Assembly (NCBI RefSeq): GCF_015706575.1
Contig: NW_024037060.1
Coordinates: 441,501-505,500 of the forward strand
Source of the DNA: Patiria miniata
Lineage: Eukaryota > Echinodermata > Asteroidea > Valvatida > Asterinidae
Direction of reading: 5' to 3'
DNA length: 64,000 bases
The position numbers and the translations under genes were made by a program. Numbering within the stretch: position 1 is the first letter of the stretch; each line of letters begins with the position of its first letter. Below the pieces are notes generated by a model. The model made no database searches. It was not told the origin of the DNA and saw only the letters and a program-made list of their open reading frames with translations. Shown here in pieces: positions 49,741 through 60,322 of the stretch.

Positions 49741-51289
49741 TTCCACACTGACGCAACATCCAGTGAGCGATAGTTACAATAGGACAAATACTTGTATTCT
49801 TGCTGCAAATTCTCTGATGTGCATTTTTGTTTTCAATTAAAACATATATGCAAGTAGAGTGTACAATAGTTTGTCTAGCAATATAATATATGCAATGTTT
49901 TAAAGGTGTTTTACCGTTGACTTGACAGATAGTACATGTGAGTGCGCTTGGGGATTCAGTTCCTGTTGCTGTGGAGTCGATCGTGGGTTTTCTGATCCTT
50001 GAGATGGCAATCTTTATCGTGTCTCAGTTAGTAACGATCATTGGTTCTGCAATGTATATACATATGTCATGTTGTTACAAATATTTAATCACCGAATGGG
50101 TCAAGAGGTGGGGAGGGGATAAAGTGTACAGAATGAAATGTGATACAATTGACTCCATTTTCTTCAATAATACAGCTAACTATAAACATACACGAGGAAG
50201 GCTGTTTCTTTGTTGATTTTCCACCATTAAATTGTGAAGCATGCATAATTTCATTCATAATGTATTATTTGTTAAAAAGTTTGTGTGCATCTTTTCTTTT
50301 CTAGCCCCAAAATCCATGAATCATTTCATCCCTGGAGCGTTTGTTCACAGGTAGCATGCAGAATACGAAGAAATACAAAACTGGAGGCCTGAAAATTTGA
50401 ATATACAGTAGAACACTGTAAAAGCCTTAATAGGGTCCCTTCAAAATAAAATTGTTAAATGTATCACTACTGCCATCATATCTTTTACGAAAATCAAATC
50501 CTTTTAATACAAAATATGATTTCACAACAGGCCAGTTTTCCTCAGATCAGCTGATTTCCTCGTTTTTTAACTTCACATTTATAAATGCATTTAGAAATTG
50601 AAAAACATCGTATAAAGTGTTGTATTGCTTGGCATTTCCTTTTTTTTCGTGATATTTCCCAGTTGTTGGCTTTTAAATTTAGAAAAAGGAGTCGAGGGTA
50701 AATGGACCTGAAAAACTTCAATCAACTCATGATGATGATAGAATATGAAGCATATGTTGCACTTGTCGAAAAATAGGACATCGTGAATTGCTACCGGGCT
50801 TTACAGTGTTAAATGCATAAAACAACTCAAGTAAAATTATCAGCCGATTGATTTGTGGATTGGTGAGGGTTTGGGCCCTTAAGTAAAACCAAAAGCTCAA
50901 TTTTGAGTTCCCAACTTTTGGGGGAATTTGAAGAAAAAAAAATCGTTTTCACCACTTTTCGGCTTGCAAAGAAGAAAATGAGTACCCACCTTTCTCTACA
51001 GGAACGAACAACAGGAATGACTAAGTGTTTTCGTTGCTGACGTCTTTTATTAAAGACACACCCAATGCAATATCATGTATGTTACACATGGGTGGTTTAA
51101 CTGTACAAATACGAACCATGGGAATGCAGTTCATGCTGGAACCCACGCAACTTTGTCATGTGTAAACTTGACTCAACAAAGAAACGCTTGCAGTGCTATT
51201 GTCCCAGCCTACATGTCTATTTTAGGCAGTGTTTGTCAAGATTCTGATTTTTGAGATCTGCAACATAGCTGTGTGTGCAGAATAAAAGT

Positions 51290-52030
51290 CAATCAACTAT
51301 GGAAGGTGGAAATTGACACGTTCCGTCTGAGTGCTGCCTCGACCTTCCACCCAAACGAGAAGTGAACACCCCTCTTTAGAAGGTGCAGTTGTTGCATATC
51401 AGAGTTGTAATTGGCCAGTACTTGGGTAGTGATGTCTTTGGGGGCGGGACTTAGGTGATTGGTGTTTGTGACCGCACATTTCCCATAGCTGTGTTTTTCT
51501 GTATTTATTGTATCTATATCTATCAATATTGCTTTTTGATAAATTTAAACTAAAAGGCTTAATTTCTTTAATGCAGGCAATGATAAATGTTTGTACTTGC
51601 CAATATTAAGATACTAAATGCAGGTGGAATCTAGCGTGAAGGGTGAGCTACAGTGCTTATAGCTAATAGTAATATTAACCCTTACTCAGTGGTTTTTTTT
51701 TAATGAGGCTTTTCTGTTTATTGTTATTTGTTGGAATGGCTATGCTCACGCTATATTTGCTATTTAAGTGACCTTAGAAATGATGCCACGTTGCACATTG
51801 GTCATCGGTGAATCGAATGGGGAAATCCCCTACATACGCAACGCGTTGTTTGCTTTTGGTGGTGTTTTTTTATGGAAATACTCTTTCTAGGATTTTGTTC
51901 AGCAGGGCAGCGATTGAAGGCCAATCTTTTGTAGCAGTACACAATGGCTTAAACTTGAAAAACAAGTGCTTGAAGAAGTACAATTGTTTTTCCCCTTCTA
52001 GCAAGTAGTTGAAATATCATAGTATCTGCC
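51290..52030. repeat. Dispersed array-associated repeat, copy 5
   Basis: Same ordered blocks as 32290-33200, ending against the D4 relic. Copy B has this copy between D3 and D5, where copy A has none. Confidence 0.6.
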
Positions 52031-52036
52031 TAAACA

Positions 52037-52668
52037 CAGGTATTGTACAGAACCTGCATAGCTACATTGTGGAGTTCCCTTTTGTTCTTGCCTTTGAGAT
52101 AATTCCCCACTTCAGTTTTCATGGTCATTGATTTAGATCATCTGTGTTACTTGTTTTTACCGGCTCACGCATTGGCTTGAACTTCAAATATACTGTAGAG
52201 TTCTTGAGAGCATTGTAAAAAATGTTCCCGGACAACCTGCTGTTCAAGAATGCTTCCTTTTGTCATGCTCCACTCTTACATCACCCTGTGCATGCCCACT
52301 CCTCAAGATCTTGATGCCTGAGGATAAGTCTCATGATTTCCTTCCAATCCTCCGCCCCTTGACTGCTTTCAGAGTGATTTTCTCATGAGCTTTTAACAGT
52401 CTCAACCCTTCCCTTATTTCTTCAGGATTCCTTCCCTCCTTGTAGTACACATGGGCAAATTTAATATAAAATTCCACCTCAGAATTTTGAGAGAAATCTC
52501 TTTGGAACATTCATCACATGGTGAGTATTTTAAAAACTTCTTTATAACTTTGCCTTCAGTCCTCGGTCCTCTAAAACCTTTCAAAAACACTATCTCTAGT
52601 ATACATGTCTACCTTGTTCATTCACATAAATCTTACCATTGCCATTCAAAACAGTTTTTCCTTTGGGT
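52037..52668 (-). pseudogene. Deaminase relic D4 (D1-type), truncated by a transposon
   Basis: No long frame survives. Read on the minus strand, segments match D1 and D3 in order: KIYVNEQ-like strand region near 52630, the CDECS-like Cys motif near 52515, FAHVYY-type near 52445, IREGLRLLKAHE near 52400, then the EEW/VVWE stretch and the NYLKGK / VAMQ.LY helices near 52080. The 5' end stops at 52668, exactly where a hAT-like MITE begins. Confidence 0.75.
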
Positions 52669-52886
52669 CAGTGGCGGTTCTAGGGGGGGGGGGGGCTTTC
52701 CCCAATTTTTTTTGTCTAACCCCACAAAATAAATTCCATTAAAAAAAATGCACTAGCAAAATGTAAGAATGTGACGTACATGCGAACGGGTCTCCCCCTA
52801 ATTAAATAGTCCTGAGAAGGGTGCATTTTGTACACTTAGTGTGCATAATTGTAGGATTTTATCAGCGCTCGATCCCCATTGAAAAT
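52669..52886. mobile_element. hAT-like MITE, partial, truncating relic D4
   Basis: Begins CAGTGGCGGTTCTAG and poly-G, then follows the element at 36086-36478 in reverse orientation up to CCCCATTGAAAATAT, where it breaks off into the dispersed repeat. Confidence 0.65.
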
Positions 52887-52889
52887 ATG

Positions 52890-53480
52890 GCACGATGGCT
52901 TTTATGATTGAACTTCATGCGCAACAGTGTTTTCCTGTATTTACAACAAAACAGTATCTGCTATTGCTCTTAGTCTAGTGTACATCAAATGCTTAGAACT
53001 AAGGAGAAATGTGATTTTCAGTGATCACACGACCCCCCCCCCCATCCCAGCCCCCCCCCCCCCCCCCCCCCCCTCTCTTCCTAAAAAGGTTGCGCATCTT
53101 GGACCACAGAGAGTTGTCAGTGGTTAGTATTTTCCCAAGTGATGTCATTGGGGGCGGGACTTTCAGGATTGATTATTTGCGAATTCATTGACACATTTCT
53201 CAGAGTTGTGCCTTTCAGTGTAATATTGTATCTATATCCATACTAACCTTTGCAAAATTTGCTCTAGTAACTGGTCTACATTAATTTAGGTGAAATCCAG
53301 TGATGTGAATGATGGGCTACAATGCTTAGCTGATAGAATGTTTACCCTTACACTGTTTTTTGTTTGAGCGAGGCATTCATTTTTTAATTCAATGTATTAA
53401 ATGGCTATGCTCACGCACCTTAGAAATTGTGCCGCATTGCAGATTGCTCATCGATGCAGACTGCAAATGGTGCCCGACTA
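52890..53480. repeat. Dispersed array-associated repeat, copy 6
   Basis: Close duplicate of 32386-32880, with the same poly-C tract and GTGATGTCATTGGGGGCGGG block. It diverges from copy A after about 53415. Confidence 0.7.
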
Positions 53481-54324
53481 AACTTAGTGCAAATATATGG
53501 GAGTCCAGAGAAGCCACATAAAGCTTATTCTCGACCATAACCCAATCTAAAAACACGTTAAAATTGTGCGGCAGCAGAATTCCAGTCAAACCAGTGAGTT
53601 TGGCGGTTTTGAGACATCATCTTTCATTGAAAAAAAAAATCTTTTTCATTTTGCCGACGCGCATGGCTACGGCGACGCGCGCGCATACCAGAAACCGGAG
53701 ACTTTTTTTTTTGGCCCAATGGCTTAAACTTGAAAAACAAATTAGGCTTGAATTTTCTCAGCCTCGATAAGGTGGTGAGCCAGTAATGACAACTCAGAAA
53801 GCACTGGTATCTAGAAAAAACTATCATTGACTGGATAAAACTGAAGATGTTATTTTGAACGGAGAGGCATGTTTTGAGATGCTGTTTAAAAAAAAAAAAT
53901 CAGGATATGTTCTTATGATTATTTGGCAAAGTCATTCACAGGCCAAAGGCAGCAATATTGAGAAACACAGCAATACAGTACAATACAAATTATTACTTTG
54001 TTAACCCAACAAAGGGGAAATTCAATTGGTCATTGTACAACCACATGCAAACTAAATGTAAACAAAAAACCATAATAGAAAAAGGGATGAAAAGGAAAAT
54101 CAAAAATTGCAAAATTACTAAAAAGCCTCCGTTATTTTATGATAGTTATTTTAAAGTGAATAAATACATTGATAAAGGAGTGAATTGATGAGTGCTACTG
54201 TATACACCAACACCACTACTGACGTAACATAAAAAGAAATATTATTCAACATTTGCATTGTTACAAAATACTAGTTTTTATTTATATATTCATAACTTGG
54301 GATTTCCTTGTGCAATCACAAACT

Positions 54325-54486
54325 AATCGAGTTTGCTCACTCGATTATAACCATGAAAGCCTTAGTCCCGACTGTGCATTCATGTGCACAATGAATGGGA
54401 CTGATGTTCCCCTTAATACAAAATTCTGATATAACAAACAATTTGGCTAGGTCCGAACGAGTTTGTATTAACGAGACTCGACTGTA
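54325..54486. mobile_element. Mariner-like MITE, partial, duplicate of 33584-33747
   Basis: Same sequence and position relative to D5 as the copy downstream of D2. Confidence 0.55.
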
Positions 54487-54743
54487 AATGTTGAGAGCAT
54501 ACGGTTTTCCTGCAGCGCCATGACATTTTTAAATATTGTGGTTTTTATTGGTGCTTCTGAGTAATTAGAAGAAAATATCATCAGCTAGGATTCGGCTAGA
54601 AATGTTAAAGGCAATGGACACTATTTACAAACATTCAAAACCTTAATATATTCCATTTCTCATTCATTGCATTATCATATATGATGACAGTAAATCCATT
54701 GTGCACATTATGGTATATGCGTTAAAAAAATTCTGATGCACCG

Positions 54744-54749
54744 TTTATT
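54744..54749 (-). terminator. Polyadenylation signal AATAAA for D5
   Basis: AATAAA on the minus strand about 40 nt past the D5 stop, in the same place as in D2. Confidence 0.6.
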
Positions 54750-54787
54750 ACTGCGGCCTCCAAGTTGAAATGCCCATGATCAACTAT

Positions 54788-55807
54788 CTAGGAATTTTCC
54801 TGTACAATATCTTTCAGTTCTTTTGCTGCAGAAGTGTCGGTACGAATTCTCTGCCCTAGCCATTCCTTCGTCACTTCAATATCTAATGCAGCCAGCACTA
54901 CTTTCAACCAAACATAAGCCTGTCTATGATCCCCAGGCTTCTCCATCGACAAAGCTCTCAAGCGGAATCTCTCTGAGGGGCTGAGAATTTCAGTTGTCTC
55001 TTCCCCAGCATCTACCTCCGTAGTTTGAAGAAGCTGTGTCGGCGTTGTTTGCCAGCCATCTTTCCCCTGATGTTTCCGAATCATGGCTAATACAGTTGGC
55101 CATTGATCCTCCCCGTGATGCTTTAAAATCTCTCTTAGTTTTTGTTCCATTTCCTTTGTCCAATTTTCAAGGAGGATCGCTTTCAAATCCTCTTCCCATC
55201 TTTCCTCCCCGTCATCCAGGGCGACCACAGAGGTCTGCAAAGATTTGGCTGTCCAGTAATCTGCCCCGTGACATTTGAGAATCTCCTGCAATACCTCTTC
55301 CTGTCCAGATGCCGAGTGTTCTTCCAAGATCTGTTTTAATATCGTCTTCCAGTACCTCTTTCCATGACTCTCCAGTATCCGTTGTATTACAGTTATCCAG
55401 TCATCTCCATGTATGGTTTCCAGAGTAGTGTTTGATCCAGACATTAATTGCATCAACCCATTTCTGTTGGCATGTTTTTTTGGTTTATACAGACAAGCGT
55501 ATTTAATCCTCACTTGCACCTGAGGATTATCTTGCAACATCGTTGCTATTTGATTAGCACAGTAACCACAAGGAGAGTAATTGATGTACATGTCAATCTC
55601 TTTGTTTGCTTGAACCAGTTCAAAAATTGATGGTACGGCATTCATTTCTGCATGTTTAGGTCGAGTGGTTTCTGCATGTTTAGGTCGAGAGGAGTAGTGC
55701 ACTTCATCATTGACAAGAAGAACAGCTCTTTCTGGCCACGCGTTGCTTGTACCTGACTTTATAAATGTTTCAATGTCTTCTTTTATATGCTTAATCATGT
55801 CGTCCAT
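54788..55807 (-). CDS. AID/APOBEC-like cytidine deaminase D5 with duplicated HAE motif
   Basis: 339 residues, single coding exon, start MDDM after acceptor TGCAG. The catalytic motif occurs twice in tandem: RPKHAETT then RPKHAEMN (H44-A-E46 and H52-A-E54), from a 24-bp duplication. The second copy is in the normal context (HAEMNAVPSI). The Cys motif is S78-P-C80-G-Y-C83. The tail carries the 16-residue Trp repeats (WITVIQRILESHGK, WKTILKQILEEH and so on) and the terminal module GYVWLKVVL ... EWLGQRI. It is nearly the same as D2 after about residue 125, but the deaminase core differs more, so the core has diverged faster or one half has been converted. Enzymatic activity is inferred. Confidence 0.86.
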   Translation of the reverse strand: MDDMIKHIKEDIETFIKSGTSNAWPERAVLLVNDEVHYSSRPKHAETTRPKHAEMNAVPSIFELVQANKEIDMYINYSPCGYCANQIATMLQDNPQVQVRIKYACLYKPKKHANRNGLMQLMSGSNTTLETIHGDDWITVIQRILESHGKRYWKTILKQILEEHSASGQEEVLQEILKCHGADYWTAKSLQTSVVALDDGEERWEEDLKAILLENWTKEMEQKLREILKHHGEDQWPTVLAMIRKHQGKDGWQTTPTQLLQTTEVDAGEETTEILSPSERFRLRALSMEKPGDHRQAYVWLKVVLAALDIEVTKEWLGQRIRTDTSAAKELKDIVQENS

Positions 55808-57600
55808 CTTGATTTATTTCTTTCTTCTTGTCGGGCTGCCTGCATTTTTAACATAAAAAGAAAAATTCAAACTGTAGTCTTAAACAAAAGCACAGCATTA
55901 TTACAGTGTATGTTTATGTGTGTTTTTCCTACTTCACATTTTTAAAAAAATTGGAACACTATTGAAGAATTAAAACGTGCAAATATTCTTGAGTTTGAAA
56001 AATGTTAGTAGTTCAAATCCTGCATTGACTATGGTGTTCCTCTGTGTTTTACTAGCTGCTCAGTTGTTGTTCAACCAGGACGCATAAAAAGACATTTGAT
56101 GTTTCTCTTTTAGCTCCTAGCTCGAAACTTTGCTTCTGGACAAGTTTAAGTTGAAAACCTGACAATGCAGGAAATACGAGGCGCTTTTTAAATCAAAAAT
56201 TCAATAACATTTTAGATTTTAGTTGAAAAGTGGAAAACACGATATCAGAAAGAATCATGTCTATATTTGGAGAGATAAGCATTTTGGATCTTGTCCCATT
56301 GAAAAGATCTCTCATGTTATTATGGACCATGATACAAAGGGTTTTCGGTCTTATTTCCACTTAACTTTACACAGTCAAATCTTTCGTTTGGGTACCAAAA
56401 ATCAACACAAACAGATGTGCTTACCTGTCCAAATGAAGGAGCTTGTTTCAACGTGGGGCTACTGCTTAGCTGATAGTAATGTTTATGGTTTTTGTGTGAG
56501 GATTTCTTTTTATTGAAATTTGTTGAAAGGCTATTTTGCTCACGCTCTATTTTTGTGTCGGATTGCTCATCGATGACTAAATGGGGGAAATCCCGGCATA
56601 TGTAATGCCTATAGACTTGACTCAAGTCGGAACTACTGTTAAGTCAGTATAATGTGTGTTATAGATGACATTTGAAGTCGGACGTCATCAAGTGTTCATC
56701 ATGTGCACAGAGTCGTATCAAATATCCGAAACAACTTGTGTTTGGCCACAAGCAAAGTTTGATTTTTTTTTTAAATTTCATCTAGCATGCTGTGGAAATA
56801 CAGAATTTCTGCTTTGGTCTCTGCAAGTCTCTAACTTAGTCTAGTCTTAGTTGACCAAGATCACCTAGTAATGAGACCTTACACAACACTAGTGTCTAAG
56901 AAGAAGGAAAAAAAAAGTATTCACTGCATTGGGACCTGGGAACGGAGATTTTTGCTGTTTAAAAGAATCGGTGTGTTCTTATGGTTATTTGACAAAGTAT
57001 TTCATAAGACAAAGGCAGCAATTAATGTTGAAAAAAAATACGATACATTTATTATTCCAACAAAGGGAAAAGTGTGCTGATTGGTCTTTTTGCATGTACC
57101 GTTACACATTTTAAAAATAAAGGAATTAAAGAGCTAACTTAAAATTAAACAGAAAAATAACCAAAACAATTGAGTCAACAAATTGAAGTCATGCAATTGA
57201 ATAGTCAAGTACCGGTACATGTAGTACACATACACAAGTTGAAAATACAACACACATTAATTAGATCGAGCTGAAAAGCAGTCAGAGAATTAATCAACAT
57301 TAGACTACAATTTGGACAACATGGGATAGGTAGCCGCAGTACATCGATGTGCCAGCTGCTGTGACCATACATCGAATGATTTACTGTATGGTTTGAATCC
57401 TTCGTTATAAAAGATAGACATTCCTTGCTATAAACATAAACTTTGCATGCGATGGGTGGCACTTGTCCCACATAATTAATAGTATTTTATTGCCTAGCTG
57501 AGATTTATATAAAACATCCAACGATTCATGTCTATCACCCAAACTGCTGCCAGCCTGTTCGACTATTTCGTCAAAAAGATAAATGATCCTGGGATTTCAC
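55808..57600. repeat. D5 upstream flank, duplicated upstream of D6
   Basis: Collinear with 60323-61900: GCATTTTTAACA borders, then GATTTTTGCTGTTTAAAAG (56946/61238) and GGATAGGTAGCCGCAGTACA (57324/61614). It probably contains the promoter and 5' exon of D5. No coding frame. Confidence 0.8.
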
Positions 57601-57643
57601 TATAACCAAGATAAGTAACAATGCTCATATATATTGTATAATT

Positions 57644-58284
57644 CGTCACCGTTTTCACGAAGAGCCACATATGTGGATTTTGAAGAAAAGGCGTTTTCGA
57701 GATAATCGCAAAAGAAGTTTCTCATATTTTAAAACTGCAAAAAATACCACTCTGCAACAACTTTGTGCAACAAGAAAATCATCACACGATTCTACGAGAG
57801 CTGAAGTTTTACATGAACCCGGTAATAAGACTAAATACAGCAGTTAATTAGCGAAAATTAATTAATAAAGATATGTGGCTCTTCGTGAAAACGCAAATTC
57901 AGGTTTCCGAGATATTTGCCCTTTCTGTTCAACGTGTATTTCCATAGGCGCGCGTGAGCGCGCGCGCAGCTGAAATGTAACAAAGATGTGGCTCTTCGTG
58001 AAAACGCAAATCTCATTTTCTCTACTTTTATTTATTTCCGTGCAATGGGTTTTGTACGCGTTCAAAGGGCCAACATGTATGTGGCTCTTCGTGAAAACGC
58101 AAAATGCATTTATCGAGTTTTTGTCCCTTGCAACATTAATGTAAATTAGAAATTAATGATGTTTTGCTTTCAGAAACACGTCAAAATGGTTAAGTACATT
58201 GTTTCAATGCCAAATAATGAAAAAAATCAAAATCGAAAAAATTGTAAGTTTTGACATATGTGGCTCTTCGTGAAAACGGTGACG
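57644..58284. mobile_element. 641-bp MITE with internal copies of its own end
   Basis: With AATT duplications (57640-57643 and 58285-58288) the ends form a 35-bp perfect inverted repeat (57640-57674 / 58254-58288); the element proper starts CGTCACCGTTTTCACG. The end motif TGGCTCTTCGTGAAAACG also occurs three times inside in direct orientation, near 57877, 57987 and 58081. The matching site near 61900 in the D6/D7 spacer is empty with a single AATT. Confidence 0.88.
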
Positions 58285-58497
58285 AATTGATACATAAAAC
58301 TTATGTTGTCAAAAGTTTTGAATCCTGCGGATAGATCCACAAGCAGTTGTGTGTCACTGGATAGAAGTTGGACCTACATCTGGCTAGAATTTGGCCCTAC
58401 ATCCAGATACTAATTTGGCCCTACATCCGGCTAAAAACCTTAAAGATCATGGACACCATTTACAAACATTCAAAAACAAAACAAAATCTTTCATTTC

Positions 58498-58603
58498 CAT
58501 GGGCGTCGCCAGGATTTTTTCTAGGGAGGGAGGGGGGCAAAAGCACAATATTTTCAAAAAAGCGGCCCCCCCCCCTCCTTGCCCCATCCTTGCAACGCGT
58601 ATG
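58498..58603. mobile_element. hAT-like MITE, 106 bp
   Basis: An exact 8-bp target duplication TTCATTTC (58490-58497 and 58604-58611) flanks ends CATGGGCGTCGCCAGG / CATACGCGTTGCAAGG. The collinear site at about 62067-62078 is empty. Confidence 0.8.
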
Positions 58604-59173
58604 TTCATTTCTCATTCATCAAAGTTTCAAAGACATTGGGTCATTGCATTGTCACACATGACGACATTAAATCCAATTCTAAGAGTAGTATAAGTATTGA
58701 CTATTGGTTTGTAAAATATAAATGTCATAGTATCACAATGGTCAGATCAAATCAGTTCGACAGTTATGTTAAAATAAATGTCGAATTGATTTGATTTGAC
58801 GCTTGTTTGAGTTTAAATGAGTACAAAGTGAAAAGGAATGATAATATCTAGTGTCTTCAAACAAAATTGCTCTAACCAACACTTACCCTAAACCCAATCT
58901 CTACAAAAAAAAGAATAAATGCAACTTTTCAAAGTCTTTGAACATTTAAATATTAAATGAAAACTCACTAAAAATGTTTACTGAGTTTGAACGATGTGAT
59001 GTTTTATATTTTGTATGTTTTTTAATAAAATGAATAACTTATGATGTTGTTCTGTTCATATATGGTTCACAATATTTTCATTGTGTGGTATACCGGGTAT
59101 GCATTTAAAGAATTCCTGTGCATTAATTAATTGCGGCTTCCAAATTGAAATGCTCTTGATTATATAACCGTAT

Positions 59174-60322
59174 CTAGAGCGAATTGTTCCGTATCTTTTT
59201 CAATATTCCTGCCGCAGAATTGTCGGTAAAAATTCTCTGCCCTAGCCATTCCTTCCTTACTTCAATATCTAATGCATCCAGCACTACTTTCAACCAAACA
59301 TAACCTTGTCTTTGATTCTTAGACATCTCCAATGCAAAAACTCTCAAAAGATCTCTATTTGGGTGGCAGACAACACCAGTTGTTTTTCCCCAAGCATCTA
59401 CCTCCTGACTTTGGACCATGTGGGTTATTTTGGAATGCAGATCATCCAGCCCAAGATTCTGGAGAACTTTTAGTTCGGTTTTCCATTTATCCTCCTTTTG
59501 GTCTTGGAGAAGCTGTATCAGCACATTTTTCCAGCCATCTTTCCCCTGATGTTTCAGAATCATAGCTAATACAGTTACCCATTGATCCTTTCCATGATGC
59601 TTTAAAATCTTTGTTAGTACTTTTTCTCTTCCCTTTGTCCAATTTTCAAGGAGGATCGTGTTCAAGTCCTCTTCCCATTTTTCCTCCCTGTCATCCAGGA
59701 AGACCTCTGTGATCACCGTGTCAAATTCATCCTTCCAGTGGTTGATGAAGGTCTGCAAAGATTTGGCTTTCCAGTAAGCTGCCCCGTGGCATTTGAGAAT
59801 CTCCTGCAATACCTTTTCCTGTCCAGATGCCCAGTGTTCGTCCAAGATTTGATTTAACAGAGTTTTCCAGTACCCCTTTCCGCGATTCTCCAGGATCTGT
59901 GTTATCAGAGACATCCACCCATCCCCATGTATGGTTTCCAGAGTGGTGTTTGGTTCAGACATTAATTTCTTTAACCCATCTGTGTTGGCTGTCTCTGTTG
60001 GTTTATACACTAGAGCAAATTTAATCCTCACTGGCACCTCAGGATTATCTTGCATACTCTCTGCTATTTTCTTAGCGCAGTCACCACAAGGAGAGTAATT
60101 AATGTACATGACTATCTTTTTGTTTGCTTTAAGCAATTCTTTAATTGAGGGCAAAGCTTTAATCTCTGCATGTATGGATGGACCACCCTTCGTGAATGGA
60201 CTGGAGTAGTGCACTTCATCGTTGACAAGAAGAACAGCTCTTTTTGGCCATGCGTTGCCGAATGTACCTGACTTTATGAATGCTTCAATGTCTTCCTTTG
60301 TATGCTTAATCATGTCGTCCAT
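59174..60322 (-). CDS. AID/APOBEC-like cytidine deaminase D6 with longest 16-residue repeat tail
   Basis: 382 residues, single coding exon, start MDDM preceded by acceptor TGCAG. The zinc site is H51-A-E53 and S77-P-C79-G-D-C82. The tail is strictly periodic: W136, W152, W184, W216, W248, W264 and W280 are all multiples of 16 residues apart, and the in-between positions (168, 200, 232, about 296) start degenerate units; W311 begins the last. Unit form: W-x3-L-x2-I-L-x2-H-G-K-x2. The terminal module is GYVWLKVVL (340) ... EWLGQRI (358). It is longer than D2 and D5 mainly by whole units (about 194-214 and 275-315). Probably an all-helical solenoid. The function of the tail is unknown. Confidence 0.87.
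   Translation of the reverse strand: MDDMIKHTKEDIEAFIKSGTFGNAWPKRAVLLVNDEVHYSSPFTKGGPSIHAEIKALPSIKELLKANKKIVMYINYSPCGDCAKKIAESMQDNPEVPVRIKFALVYKPTETANTDGLKKLMSEPNTTLETIHGDGWMSLITQILENRGKGYWKTLLNQILDEHWASGQEKVLQEILKCHGAAYWKAKSLQTFINHWKDEFDTVITEVFLDDREEKWEEDLNTILLENWTKGREKVLTKILKHHGKDQWVTVLAMILKHQGKDGWKNVLIQLLQDQKEDKWKTELKVLQNLGLDDLHSKITHMVQSQEVDAWGKTTGVVCHPNRDLLRVFALEMSKNQRQGYVWLKVVLDALDIEVRKEWLGQRIFTDNSAAGILKKIRNNSL

Larger units (their letters stand above)
40310..55850. repeat. Segmental duplication, copy B (contains D3, D4 relic and D5)
   Basis: Collinear with 23930-35060, but longer because of the 4.25-kb inverted-repeat element and extra sequence holding the D4 relic. It lacks the insertions at 25110, 29339 and 30826 found in copy A. 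Confidence 0.85.
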
